NCBI RefSeq assembly: GCF_900105245.1
Contig: NZ_FNSZ01000001.1
Location: 1-64,000 of the forward strand
DNA: 64,000 bases
DNA from: Streptomyces sp. 1222.5
Lineage (GTDB): Bacteria > Actinomycetota > Actinomycetes > Streptomycetales > Streptomycetaceae
Reading direction: 5' to 3'
Shown: positions 9,513 to 18,281 of the stretch, piece by piece
Position numbering within the stretch: the stretch's first letter is position 1
How the letters are laid out: every line of letters starts with the position of its first letter
Position numbers and translations under genes: made by a program
The notes under the pieces: model-generated
Databases searched by the model: none
The model's input: the letters and a program-made list of their open reading frames with translations, nothing else
What the model was told of the DNA's origin: nothing

Positions 9513-9724
9513 ACGACGCCCGCATACGCCACCTCACCCTCGCCCTGCCGCCCACCCACGCCGCACGCCTCTTCCAAGCCCAGGAAGCCGGATCCACCGA
9601 CGACCAGCTCCGCGCCCTCGCGGCCGAGGCCCTGGGAGAGGTCTACTTCCGCGACAACGGCCGCCGCGCCCACGGCCTCGAAGTCGAACTCACCGACCTC
9701 ATCGACCTCGAATTCGAGCTGTAA
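9513..9724 (+). pseudogene. tpg: 3' fragment of tpg (telomere terminal protein)
   Basis: Encodes DDARIRHLTLALPP, ARLFQAQEAG, RALAAEALGEVYFRDNGRR and LEVELTDLIDLEFEL to the stop. This is the C-terminal half of Streptomyces telomere terminal protein Tpg as I know it (..DDARIRHLT.ALP....AARLF..QE....L...AAE.L.EVYF.D.GRRA..LEVELTDI..I.F.L). The N-terminal DNA-binding part, visible in the damaged copy at 36786, is missing here. It is followed by a repeat that also follows the fragment at 27628. Confidence 0.8.
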
Positions 9725-9753
9725 CCGGGCCTCCCTCTGATGTGCGGGCTCGC

Positions 9754-9844
9754 TCTCGGCGGCACTCCGGCGGCCGGCCGGTGCAGCAGAGACCCGCACT
9801 CCCCGGGGGCGCAGATCCCGACGGTTTGGCCCTGGAAGCGGCCC
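9754..9844. repeat. Dispersed tpg-flank repeat, copy A
   Basis: One of three plus-strand copies in the window (others at 27755 and 33839). The rightmost 58 bases match copy C throughout as far as I can align them. All three copies end at the same bases (CCTGGAAGCGGCCC) and then diverge. Copies A and B follow the tpg 3' end; copy C stands upstream of tap. Confidence 0.75.
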
Positions 9845-9845
9845 C

Positions 9846-10128
9846 GGAGCCGGCCCCGGGCAGGACGACGACCCGGCCGCCTGGCTGATGACCTGCACCA
9901 TCATCACCACCGAAGCCACCGACGCAGCCGGCCACGTCCACCTCCGCATGGGCCGCTGGCCCTCACCGAGGACCACTACGAAGCCTGGCTCGACCCCACG
10001 ACGCCGACGAACTGCGCGCACTCCTCGAGCAGCCCGCCGGCGGCCACCTCGACGCCCGCCCGGTCTCCACGGCCGTCAACAACGTCCGCAACAACGGACC
10101 CCACCTCCTCGACCCGGTCAGCCTGTAG
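9846..10128 (+). pseudogene. Broken 3' fragment of SRAP/YedK-like gene
   Basis: AAWLMTCTIITTEATDAAGHVH matches the SOS response-associated peptidase (SRAP, HMCES/YedK) core. Two base-level frame changes later it continues LALTEDHYEAWLDP, DADELRALLEQP and PVSTAVNNVRNNGPHLLDPV to a stop. The N-terminus with the catalytic Cys2 is absent. SRAP proteins crosslink abasic sites in single-stranded DNA. This copy cannot be functional. Confidence 0.65.
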
Positions 10129-10920
10129 CTGCGGGACCGCGCACATGCGCCGTACCCCGATAGGGACCACCGTGTGCCCAGCCACACGCCTGCGGTCGTG
10201 GGCGTGCTCACGCTTCCGCGTACCGCGCTCAGACGACGGAGGGGCGCTGGGGATCGACCGGGTCGATCGCCCGCTCGTCGAAGAGGCTCTCGAGCCCCTC
10301 CAGCCAGAAGATCCGCGCCTGGACCGGCTCCGACGTCCTGTCCAGCCGCATGCGCTTCTCCTACCGCGCCCTGTCGCCGCTGCACACCGTCGGCCCGTGG
10401 GACGGCGCCGCGGCCGAGCTGCTTCTCAGCCGCGTCCGCGGCCAACCTGCGCACAGGCGACCGGCGCCCCCCTACGACCCGTACCTGCGGGGCAGCGGCT
10501 TGACAGCTGCCCTCGCGGGGCCGTCTCGATACCTCCCGTACCTCGGTCTCGCCGTAGCCGACGAGACTCACACGCCCGGCTTGGAGTCGAGTGGCAGCCG
10601 CGCCTTCACGGACTATCGGCCGCACTTCCGGCACAGCGCCGACAACACTCGGGCACTGCTGTACACCGAGTCGCCCATCGACGAGGCGCATCGGAAGCTG
10701 CGGAGGCCGACCACCACGACAAGAGGCACGAGATCCTCGTCGGCGCGACCGGGCTCACGGCTGACCCACCGAAGGCGGTACCTCCTTGGCCCCTCCATGT
10801 CCGGCCGCCGGCGTCATCCGATCGTCCCGGAGCAGCCGCTGCGGGGGTCCCGCTCCGTCGGGCGGAGAGATCACACAGGCAATGGATCATCCCGTTCCAC
10901 TCTCCGGGTACCGTCAGGGT
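10129..10920. other. Gene-poor 0.8 kb with decayed frames
   Basis: No gene here can be supported. A frame near 10350-10500 (RFSYRALSPLHTVGPW) has coding-like character but no identifiable start or family. The stretch contains a 38-bp sequence (10376-10413) found inverted upstream of tap. The probable RNase J promoter lies at its right edge. Confidence 0.5.
10376..10413. repeat. 38-bp repeat, inverted partner at 34428-34465
   Basis: The sequence GCCGCTGCACACCGTCGGCC and the following 18 bases (to CGCCGCGG) recur exactly in inverted orientation upstream of tap. It may be a remnant of one gene duplicated during arm rearrangement. Confidence 0.7.
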
Positions 10921-12606
10921 ATGAGTCATCCGCACCCCGAGCTGAAAGCCGCCCCACCCCTTCCCGGAGGAGGGCTGCGGGTCATCGCCCTGGGCGGCCT
11001 GGGTGAGATCGGCCGCAACATGACTGTCTTCGAGCACGCGGGCAAGCTGCTCATCGTCGACTGCGGCGTGCTGTTCCCCGAGGAGACGCAGCCCGGCGTG
11101 GACGTGATCCTGCCGGACTTCACCTCGATCCGGGACCGGCTGGACGACATCGTGGCCGTGGTCCTCACCCATGGCCACGAGGACCACATCGGCGGCGTGC
11201 CGTACCTGCTGCGCGAGCGGTCCGACATTCCAGTCGTCGGCTCCAAGCTGACACTGGCATTCCTGGAGGCCAAGCTCAAGGAACACGGAATCCGGCCGCG
11301 CACGGTACGGGTGCGGGAGGGCGACCGGCGCAGCTTCGGGCCCTTCGACTGCGAGTTCGTGGCGGTCAACCACTCCATCCCCGACAGCCTCGCGGTCGCG
11401 ATCCGCACCCGGGCCGGGATGGTGCTGCACACCGGCGACTTCAAGATGGACCAGTTCCCTCTCGACGACCGCATCACCGATCTGCGCGCCTTCGCCCGCC
11501 TCGGCGAGGAGGGCGTGGACCTGTTCCTCACCGACTCCACCAACGCCGAAGTACCCGGCTTCACCACCTCTGAGCGTGAGCTGAATCCGGCGATCGAGCA
11601 GGTCATGCGGACCGCGCCGCGCCGGGTCATCGTCTCCAGCTTCGCCAGCCACGTGCACCGCATCCAGCAGGTCCTGGACGCCGCGCACCAGCACGGCCGC
11701 AAGGTCGCCTTCGTCGGCCGGTCGATGGTTCGCAACATGGGCATCGCCCGTGACCTGGGCTATCTGAAGGTCCCGTCCGGTTTGGTCGTGAGCACGAAGG
11801 AGCTGGAGAAGCTCCCGGACCACAAGATCACTTTGGTGTGCACCGGCTCCCAGGGCGAACCGATGGCCGCGCTGTCACGGATGGCCAACCGCGACCACCT
11901 GATCCGCATCGGCAAGGGCGACACCGTCCTGCTCGCCAGCTCCCTCATCCCCGGCAATGAGAACGCCATCTACCGGGTGATCAACGGACTCACCCGGTGG
12001 GGCGCCCACGTGGTCCACAAGGGCAACGCCAAGGTGCACGTCTCCGGGCATGCCAGCGCCGGCGAACTCGTCTACTGCTACAACATCGTCAAACCCCGCA
12101 ACGTGATGCCCGTACACGGCGAATGGCGCCACCTGCGGGCCAACGGCGACCTGGCCATCCGTACCGGTGTCGATCCCGACCGGGTCGTCATCGCCGAGGA
12201 CGGCGTCGTCGTCGACCTCGTCGACGGGCGCGCGTCCATCACCGGCAAGGTCCCCGCCGGCAACGTCTACGTGGACGGCATGGAAGTCGGCGGCGCCACC
12301 GAAGCGTCCCTCAAGGACCGCCTCACCCTTGCCGAGGAAGGCGTCGTCACCGTCGTGGCTATTGTGGACGCCGACACCGGCGCCCTCGCCGAGGCCCCCG
12401 ACTTCCTGGCCCGGGGCTTCGTCCACAACGAAGCCACCTTCGAACCGGTCATCCCCGTCATCGAGAAGACCCTGGCCACTGCGGCCGATGAAGGCGTCGG
12501 CGACGCACGTCAGCTCGAACAGCTTCTCGCCCGCGCCGTGGCGAACTGGGCGTTCCGCACCCACCGCCGCAAGCCCCTCATCATCCCCGTCATCATCGAC
12601 GCCTGA
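10921..12606 (+). CDS. rnj: Ribonuclease J
   Basis: A 561-aa protein starting at the ATG at 10921. It is a metallo-beta-lactamase/beta-CASP nuclease. The metal motif THGHEDH is at residues 83-89, followed by VNHSIPDSLA, HTGDFKMD, LTDSTNAEVPG, SSFASHVHRIQQ, GRSMVRNM, TGSQGEPMAALSRMA and HVSGHASAGEL (beta-CASP motifs). The C-terminal domain ends in a conserved basic HRRKPLIIPVIIDA. RNase J is a 5' exonuclease/endonuclease in rRNA maturation and mRNA decay. The gene is full length and usually part of the core genome, so its place among remnants suggests either a second copy or a core segment reached by rearrangement. Confidence 0.95.
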   Translation: MSHPHPELKAAPPLPGGGLRVIALGGLGEIGRNMTVFEHAGKLLIVDCGVLFPEETQPGVDVILPDFTSIRDRLDDIVAVVLTHGHEDHIGGVPYLLRERSDIPVVGSKLTLAFLEAKLKEHGIRPRTVRVREGDRRSFGPFDCEFVAVNHSIPDSLAVAIRTRAGMVLHTGDFKMDQFPLDDRITDLRAFARLGEEGVDLFLTDSTNAEVPGFTTSERELNPAIEQVMRTAPRRVIVSSFASHVHRIQQVLDAAHQHGRKVAFVGRSMVRNMGIARDLGYLKVPSGLVVSTKELEKLPDHKITLVCTGSQGEPMAALSRMANRDHLIRIGKGDTVLLASSLIPGNENAIYRVINGLTRWGAHVVHKGNAKVHVSGHASAGELVYCYNIVKPRNVMPVHGEWRHLRANGDLAIRTGVDPDRVVIAEDGVVVDLVDGRASITGKVPAGNVYVDGMEVGGATEASLKDRLTLAEEGVVTVVAIVDADTGALAEAPDFLARGFVHNEATFEPVIPVIEKTLATAADEGVGDARQLEQLLARAVANWAFRTHRRKPLIIPVIIDA

Positions 12607-13031
12607 GCCGCCCCCGGTAGGCGCCCGGGGTCGGACGCCGATGTGCACGAGGTGAAACCCGACGACGAGTCGCTGCTGATGTCCAGCCTCATCAACCGGC
12701 TCGGCTCGTACGAATCGCGCCGGGTTCCGCCCGGACACGTCCGGGGCGGCCCGGTGGCGGGAGCGCTGCGCCGGGCATACCGCAGCCCCTCCGGCGCGGG
12801 CGCGACTGCCGGCCAGTACGCCTCCGTCACAGCGGCCACGCCGGGATCTGATGCATCGGCCAGTAGGCCATGGCCACCTTCAAAAGCTGGCGTCTCCGGC
12901 GAAGGATCCGCTGCAGTGCCAACTGGGCGATGGTGTCTCCTGCCTCATCGCTGTATTGCCGCAGCGTGACCAACAAAGCTCAGAGTGCGTGGGGCCAGTG
13001 CCGGTGGCGGGTGGCGAGGTGGTCACAAGAC
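12607..13031. other. Intergenic, nothing supported
   Basis: A plus-strand frame at 12643-12969 (KPDDESLLMSSLINRLGSYE) has some coding character but no ribosome binding site or known family. No strong terminator hairpin is evident after RNase J. Confidence 0.4.
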
Positions 13032-13289
13032 CTAGCCGAGCCAGACAAGGTCGAGGACGTACAGGCGCCCGGCTGGTCGGTTGATCCAGTACACAGCGGT
13101 GAGCTGGCCGACTGAGGCTGAGCGGACGTCTTCGCCTTCGGGGTCGCGGCTGTCGAACGGCGGGAAGGCCCATGGATCGCGGCCGGCGATGTCGAGCACG
13201 TCGCGCACGATTTGCCGCCCGTGGTCGGGCAGTGCGGTCAGGACGTCCTGGGCTTTCGGGGAAAGGCGGGTGGTGAAGGCGTCACTCAC
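13032..13289 (-). CDS. Putative RelE/ParE-like toxin
   Basis: An 85-aa protein with the size and layout of small RelE-superfamily toxins: helical N-terminus LSPKAQDVLTALPDHGRQIV, then strand-rich AVYWINRPAGRLYVLDLVWLG at the C-terminus. It overlaps the upstream 101-aa gene by 8 bases, the order and coupling typical of antitoxin-toxin operons. Sequence alone cannot confirm catalytic residues. Toxin function is an inference from size, fold-like pattern and pairing. Confidence 0.55.
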   Translation of the reverse strand: MSDAFTTRLSPKAQDVLTALPDHGRQIVRDVLDIAGRDPWAFPPFDSRDPEGEDVRSASVGQLTAVYWINRPAGRLYVLDLVWLG

Positions 13290-13587
13290 GTGGAGTCCCG
13301 AGGATGTCCTGGGCGTCTATGCCGTCGGAGTCGTCCATGCCGCTGTCCAGGAACGCGGTCACGGCCGGCAGGGCGGCAAGACGGGCCGTCCAGGCGGCGA
13401 CCACGGTGTGGAGGGGGGCAAGGCTGTAGCTGTGCCGGGCGTCGTCCAGGGCGGCCGCCCAGTCACGCTCGAAAGCCGGCACCCAGCTTTCGGCCCGGCT
13501 GCTGGCACGGAGTTCGGCGAGCAACTGCGCCGCCGCTGCAGGCGCTAGGGCCGACGGCGGGGCGGCGTGGTCGGGCCGGGCGCTCAT
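13282..13587 (-). CDS. DUF6247-like protein, putative antitoxin
   Basis: A 101-aa alanine-rich acidic protein. The pattern of a proline/alanine-rich start, LLAELRASSRAESWVPAFERDW, LDDARHSYSLAPLHTVVAAWTARL and an acidic tail matches what I know of DUF6247 proteins, which are commonly paired with small RelE-like genes in Streptomyces. It is the first gene of the overlapping pair. The antitoxin role is inferred from arrangement. Confidence 0.55.
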   Translation of the reverse strand: MSARPDHAAPPSALAPAAAAQLLAELRASSRAESWVPAFERDWAAALDDARHSYSLAPLHTVVAAWTARLAALPAVTAFLDSGMDDSDGIDAQDILGTPRE

Positions 13588-13689
13588 GACTCCTCCAGGC
13601 GTCTCAGAGCCACGGTATCGCCGCGTACGCCAGCCCGGGAGACGCTCCGACGCTTCAGTGCCCTGGTCCGGCCGCGTTGCGGGCAGCTA

Positions 13690-13718
13690 GTGCTCTGACC
13701 GCATAGGTTCGCCGGGGT
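13690..13718. repeat. Left terminal inverted repeat of IS630-type element
   Basis: Matches the right end (15669-15697, reverse complement) at all but one of about 28 positions. Flanked on the outside by TA. Confidence 0.8.
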
Positions 13719-13801
13719 GGCGGCGTCGATGCTCGGACCGGCTGGACTCGGTGTGGGAAGAATTTGAGCGGTCGCGGAGCCGATCAAACTAGGCTCCCAG
13801 C

Positions 13802-14434
13802 ATGTCCGGTCCGACGTTGGTGATCGAGTTGGCGGAGCCGCTCTCCCCGGCTGCGCTGCGGGAGTTCCGCGCGTTGATGGTGGGGCTCTCCTCCCACTTC
13901 GACGAGAAGCGGCCCGGCTTCTTCGACGTCAACGTGCCCGCAGAGCGACTGGGCGTCGAGGACAGGCGAGAGAAGGACTGGCGAAAGCCGTTCCCGCTTC
14001 CACTCCTCGGCAACACCATCGCGGACGAGGAGCTCACAGCCCTGGTGGGATTCAATCCGCAGCGCGAGGACTGGCGTCGGCCCTTCCTGGTCTACTTGAT
14101 GGGGCCGGGTGTCGGCGACGAGAGCACCTTCGAGGCTGAGCACGCGGACGAGCCCGAGGTGGAGGCCATTCTCGGCTTCAGGCCGACCCATGCCGTCAAT
14201 GTCAGCGCCGGCTGCAATCGCGAGATCGACCACGTGACCACGGCCCTGCTGACCGCCGCTGTCATGGACGTCATCGGAGGCGTGGCCAAAGCCGAGCTGC
14301 TGGACGGACAGGCGTCGGTCGTCGCCGGCCTTCCGGGGGTGTTGGGGATCGCGGACGACGACTGGATGGCGCTGGGAAGGGCGGAGTTCCTGCGGGCCTG
14401 GGTTGGGCACCCCGCCTTCCGGCTGGTCAAGTAG
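13802..14434 (+). CDS. DUF6368-like protein, passenger of IS element
   Basis: A 210-aa soluble protein with ATG at 13802. Segments include LVIELAEPLSPAALREFRALM, GLSSHFDEKRPGFFDVNVP, EAILGFRPTHAVNVSAGCN and LPGVLGIADDDWMALGRAEF. I associate this with the Streptomyces family DUF6368, of unknown function. It is intact with good codon bias and lies wholly between the outer left IS end and the transposase gene. Its stop is 24 bases from the inner end-like sequence. It is transcribed convergently with the transposase. Confidence 0.6.
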   Translation: MSGPTLVIELAEPLSPAALREFRALMVGLSSHFDEKRPGFFDVNVPAERLGVEDRREKDWRKPFPLPLLGNTIADEELTALVGFNPQREDWRRPFLVYLMGPGVGDESTFEAEHADEPEVEAILGFRPTHAVNVSAGCNREIDHVTTALLTAAVMDVIGGVAKAELLDGQASVVAGLPGVLGIADDDWMALGRAEFLRAWVGHPAFRLVK

Positions 14435-15643
14435 CCCAGACAGATCCGCGGCGGAGGTTCTGCTGTGACCTGGAACGTTCGCCATGTTGCCTGATCATGC
14501 GGCGAGAGCGGGTCGGCCGCCCCAGCGGATGCCTTTCTCGCTGCGGATGCGGGGGGCGTTCCTTGCGTTCGGCGGCCAGAACGTCGCGGTGGCGGGCGTT
14601 GGCGTTGCGCCAGCGGAGATAGGCGTGCAGGGCCCGGGTCTGCACGGTGTGGTTGGGGTGGTTCGAGTTGGCGATCGTGAACTGCCGCAGCGGTCCGAAG
14701 TGCGCTTCGATCGGGTTCGCCCACGAGGCGTAGGTCGGAGTGAAGCACAGCTCGACCTTGTGTTTCTTCGCCCAGCGACGGATGTCGGCGCCCTTGTGGG
14801 CGGACAGGTTGTCCAGGATCACGTAGATCGGTGCACCGTCCGGGCGGGCGGCGCGGATCGATTTCAGCGCGGCCAGCGTGTTCACGGCTCCCTTCTGGCG
14901 CCGATTCACGCCCCACAGGCGATCGTCGCCCACCGAGTAGCAGCCGTGGAAGTACCGGACTCCGTGGGTGCGGTGGTAGGTGGCCGGCAGCCGGTCGGGA
15001 CGCCGTTGTTCGGCCCAGCCCGCGCCCGCGGTGGACGGATCCCGAGCGGGCCGAACTCGTCGAAGGCGAAAACCCGGTCGGGGAAGCGGTCCAGGACGTG
15101 CTCGATACGGTCCAGCTTCGTCTCCCGTTCGGGGTCCGGGGACTCCTTCCAGGTCTTGGTGCGCTGGAAGGTGACGCCGCGGCGGGCGAGCAGGCACCGT
15201 AACGACTCACGGCCGATGCGGATCACCCGGCCGTGCACTTTGCGCAGGTAGGCGACCAGCTTGCGCAGCGACCAGCGGGTGAACGGCTGGCCGAGCTTGA
15301 CCGGGCGGGTGGTGGCCGTCGCGATGACGAAGTTTTCGCCGTCATCGCTGAGTTGGCGGGGACGGCCTCCCGCCCACCGAGGGTCCGGGCAGGCCAGGCC
15401 CTTCTCATTGAACGCGTGGATCACATCGCGGACGGTGTCCTCGTCGGCCTGCACCAGCTGGGCGATTACCGGTACCCGGTTCCCGCCGGCCGAGGCCAGC
15501 AGCATCATCGCCCGCCGGTAGCGAACCGAACTGGTGCTGCCCCGGCGCACGATCTGCTGCAGCTTCTGCCCCTCCTGGTCGGTCAGTCTGCGCACACGGA
15601 CGGGCTCGGGCACCGCGCCTCCAGCGGTCGGATCGGACGTCAC
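14427..15643 (-). pseudogene. IS630-type transposase, frameshifted
   Basis: The N-terminal frame (start 15643) carries an HTH region (SSVRYRRAMMLLASAGGN, VAYLRKVHGRVIRIGRESLR) and the first catalytic Asp in VFAFDEFGPL. Near 15035 the reading switches to a second frame with YHRTHGVRYFHGCYSVGDD, the second Asp in YVILDNLSAHKG and the catalytic Glu in WANPIEAHFGPLRQF. The full DDE triad of the IS630 family is thus present but split by one frameshift. The frame runs through the inner end-like sequence and stops 8 bases inside the passenger gene. It is inactive unless the shift is programmed or a sequencing error. Confidence 0.8.
14459..14485. repeat. Inner, degenerate IS end-like sequence
   Basis: TTCTGCTGTGACC followed by an imperfect match and TTCGCC resembles the element's terminal repeats, sharing TGCTGTGACC and TTCGCC, and lies just beyond the transposase core. 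It may be the ancestral left end before the passenger was included. Confidence 0.5.
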
Positions 15644-15668
15644 CGCACATCCAACCGCTACAACCGCC

Positions 15669-15697
15669 GACCCGGCGAACCTATGCGGTCACAGCAC
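15669..15697. repeat. Right terminal inverted repeat of IS630-type element
   Basis: Reverse complement of the left repeat with one mismatch over about 28 bases. Followed by the TA target dinucleotide at 15698-15699. Confidence 0.8.
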
Positions 15698-15699
15698 TA

Positions 15700-16075
15700 G
15701 CTGTCGTCGTGTCCGGGCACGGGCCGCCGCACAGGCCGGTGCGATGCGCGGCGATCAGGCCTGCTTCCTGCAGGCGTGCGGTATTTGAAAGGCCGAGCGG
15801 CGCGCCACATGAGACGCGCCGACCATTGAGCCCTTTCATCGGCCACTCTGTGGGGTGGACGGTCCTGGAAGGTTGACTGCACCCTCACCAGCGGTGGAGC
15901 CCAGCTCTTGCGGACGCTTCCATCACCCCATCGGTGGCCACTCTGAAAGAGCTCACTGGTTGGTGTTTGTGCGCACTGTGTGACGGCAGACCAAGCGGCT
16001 GGTGGAGACGACCGCGAGGGTAGAAAATCACCAGGTCGAAGACCTGATGGTCGGTCAGTCCGCTGCGCTCAAGGC
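15700..16075. other. Intergenic with short degenerate frame
   Basis: No gene is supported. A plus-strand frame around 15982-16100 (QTKRLVETTARVENHQVEDL) looks like a truncated coding remnant of unknown family. A small hairpin (CAGGTC-GAA-GACCTG, about 16029-16043) sits downstream of the oxidoreductase gene and may be its terminator. Confidence 0.4.
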
Positions 16076-16981
16076 TTACTGCCGTGCCAGATGCCGACCA
16101 GCTTGATCAATGAGGCGCTGCAAGTACAGCCCTCGGGCGGCGTCGAGCTCCGGCGGCTGGTTCGTGCGCACGGCGGTGGCGAAGGTGCGGCGGAGGACCG
16201 GCCAGCAGTCCTCGTGATCGATGTTGGCCGTGTCGTAGCTCAACGGCATGTCTGGACCGAAGAGTTCAACGCGGGTGAGGGGGAGGGGTACGGCGACGGA
16301 GCCGGACAGGGAAGCCTGGCTGACGGCCCCGTTGTCGTGCTCCACGGTGAGTTCTAGCCAGCGCCGGGAATCGCCGGTGCTTCGTATACCGGTGATGGGG
16401 GAAATGGCGGTATCGAGCAGGTCAAGCAGGTGCGGGCCGAGGTCGAGGAGCGCGCCGTGCTCAAGACGCCATCCAGTGGCGAAGTCACCGCCCAGGAAGG
16501 CACCGTGGAGGTAGCAGGAGCGCGCGCCGGTGATCGCACGACCGCGAGCGGCGTCGAGGAAGGCCTGGGTGGCCGGGTGGTAGCGCTTGGTCAGGACAAG
16601 TTGTGAGACCACGCCCGCGTCGAAGACGGCATCAGCGACGCGCTGCGCTGCTGTCAGGTCGGGGCCGAGTGGCTTTTCCAACAGGAGTGCCTTGCCGTGT
16701 TGCGCGGCCAGTGGTGCAAGCTCAGCCTGCACGGCAGGTGGTACCGCGAAGGCCACAGCCTCGCATCGGTCCAGGAGTTCCCCGAAGGAGGCTGCGACCT
16801 GCGCTCCGTACGGGGCGGCTGTCTGTTGTGCGGCCTCCGGTCTGCGGGCCCATACGGCGGCGAGCCGGGTTTCCGGTCCTTGGGCGAGTATCCGGGCGTG
16901 CATCGCCCGGGCCCAGGGGCCGGCGCCCACGAGTCCGACCTCGACGGGACGGCTCGTCCAGGGAGTGGAGGTGTCGATCAT
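16076..16981 (-). CDS. Gfo/Idh/MocA-family oxidoreductase
   Basis: About 301 aa from the ATG at 16981, preceded by GACAGGAAA. The N-terminal Rossmann fold reads VGLVGAGPWARAMHARIL, then AVAFAVPPAVQAELA and the family signature LLLEKPLGPDL. The C-terminal half has the dimerisation/substrate region with EHGALLDLGPHLLDLLDTA, including the conserved GPH. These enzymes oxidise or reduce sugars, inositols or derivatives with NAD(P). It is the last gene of the minus-strand half of the saccharide locus, about 80 bases after the ROK regulator, so it probably acts on the imported sugar. Confidence 0.85.
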   Translation of the reverse strand: MIDTSTPWTSRPVEVGLVGAGPWARAMHARILAQGPETRLAAVWARRPEAAQQTAAPYGAQVAASFGELLDRCEAVAFAVPPAVQAELAPLAAQHGKALLLEKPLGPDLTAAQRVADAVFDAGVVSQLVLTKRYHPATQAFLDAARGRAITGARSCYLHGAFLGGDFATGWRLEHGALLDLGPHLLDLLDTAISPITGIRSTGDSRRWLELTVEHDNGAVSQASLSGSVAVPLPLTRVELFGPDMPLSYDTANIDHEDCWPVLRRTFATAVRTNQPPELDAARGLYLQRLIDQAGRHLARQ

Positions 16982-17062
16982 GGTTTTCCTGTCGGGACGT
17001 GGAGCGGTGCGCATGGGCAGCAGGCCCGCGCCCGGGGGCGGGGCGGGTACGCGCTGCCTGGT

Positions 17063-18277
17063 TCAGACGGCGAGGCGGTTGAGCCGGTCGTCGGCGCGGT
17101 GTGAGGAGTAGAGGATTTCGACAACCATGCCGGCGGCTCCTATGACGCCTGCGTGATCGCCCAGGCGTGAGGTGACGACCTGCAGGTTGGCGGTGGCTCT
17201 GGGGAATGCGCGTTGGTAGAGCAGTTCGCGGACACCGGTCATGAAGGGTGCTCCGGAGAGTTCGCCGGCGATCATGAGGACGCCCGGGTTGAGCAGGCTG
17301 ACTACGGTCACCAGGACTTCGCCGGCTCTCCGTCCAGCCTCCCGGGCCAGCCGGAGGGCGTCTGGGTGGCCTTCGGAGAGCAGGCGTTTGACGTCGGAGG
17401 CGGATGCGGCGTCCACCCCGAGGTCGGTCAGGTGGTGCGCCAAGGCCCGGCCGCTGGCCACGGCTCCCAGGCAGCCGTGGGAGCCGCACAGGCACAGGAC
17501 GTCGGAGCGGTCGTGCAGGCGGATGTGGCCGATGTCGCCGGCGCCGCCGTCGATGCCCCGGTACACCTCCCCGTTCACGACGACGCCCGCACCGATGCCG
17601 GTGGACACTTTCACCAGCACGAAAGCGGAGCAGTCGCGGTGGTTGGCCTGGTGTTCGGCCAGCGCCATGAGGTTGGCGTCGTTGTCCACGAACACCGGGA
17701 TGGGTCCGTCCTCCATGCTGGCGCCCACGTGCTCGGCGTAGGCCCGTTGCAGACGCTCCCGGATGGGATGGCGGTCCCAGCCGGGCATGATGGGCGGTTC
17801 GATGACCTGACCGGTCTCCCATTCCACGGGTCCGGGGACGGACAGCCCGATCCCGCAGATGTGACCGGCGTCGACACCGGCGGCGGTGATCAGGTCCGGG
17901 ACCCAGCCGGCCAGTAGGTCCAGTACCGTCTCCGGGCCCTCAGTGATGTCCAGCGGGCCGGTGCTCTCGGCGAGGATGGTGCCTGCGAGGTCGAGAACCG
18001 CTGCCCGGGCGTACCTGGTTTCCAGGTCCACGGCGATGACCGAGGCGTGCCGTGGATCGAACACGATCTGCTGGGAGGGGCGACCGCCGGTCGAGGACCC
18101 GGCGACGTGTTTCAGCCACCCGGCCCGGTTGAGCAGGTCGAGGCGCTGACCGACGGTCGAGCGGGACAGTCCGGTGATCCGCTGCAGATCGGCGCGGGTG
18201 TTCGCTCGGCCGCTGCGGATCAGCTGCAGCAGCTCGCCCGCGCTGGTCTGGATCGGTGTCAGCATCGGATCCCCCAT
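17063..18277 (-). CDS. ROK-family transcriptional regulator
   Basis: A 404-aa protein; a second possible start lies at 18265 (MLTPIQ). An N-terminal winged helix (about residues 10-60, ELLQLIRSGRANTRADLQRITGLSRSTVGQRL) is followed by a ROK domain with IPVFVDNDANLMALAEH, GIGAGVVVNGEVYRG and GDIGHIRLH. The zinc cluster CLCGSHGCLGAVASG has Gly where the usual glutamate of the GCLE motif occurs, suggesting sugar sensing rather than kinase activity. It starts 4 bases after the permease stop and so belongs to the transporter operon. It is the obvious candidate repressor of this locus. Confidence 0.9.
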   Translation of the reverse strand: MGDPMLTPIQTSAGELLQLIRSGRANTRADLQRITGLSRSTVGQRLDLLNRAGWLKHVAGSSTGGRPSQQIVFDPRHASVIAVDLETRYARAAVLDLAGTILAESTGPLDITEGPETVLDLLAGWVPDLITAAGVDAGHICGIGLSVPGPVEWETGQVIEPPIMPGWDRHPIRERLQRAYAEHVGASMEDGPIPVFVDNDANLMALAEHQANHRDCSAFVLVKVSTGIGAGVVVNGEVYRGIDGGAGDIGHIRLHDRSDVLCLCGSHGCLGAVASGRALAHHLTDLGVDAASASDVKRLLSEGHPDALRLAREAGRRAGEVLVTVVSLLNPGVLMIAGELSGAPFMTGVRELLYQRAFPRATANLQVVTSRLGDHAGVIGAAGMVVEILYSSHRADDRLNRLAV

Positions 18278-18281
18278 GGTC

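Larger units (their letters stand above)
13690..15697. mobile_element. IS630-type element with passenger gene between best terminal repeats
   Basis: A 2008-bp segment bounded by near-identical inverted repeats. The left end begins GTGCTCTGACCGCATAGG and the right end, read inward, GTGCTGTGACCGCATAGG; both continue with TTCGCCGGG. Each end is flanked by a TA dinucleotide (13688-13689 and 15698-15699), the target duplicated by IS630/Tc1-mariner elements. Inside lie a DUF6368-like gene (plus strand) and a frameshifted IS630-type transposase (minus strand). A third, weaker end-like sequence at 14459-14485 would delimit a transposase-only element. Confidence 0.75.

Noticed and set aside
10174..11006. 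Several open frames (RFSYRALSPLHTVGPW and others) as a gene
   Set aside because: No start with ribosome binding site, no family match, and the stretch shares a repeat with another decayed region. Treated as gene-free.
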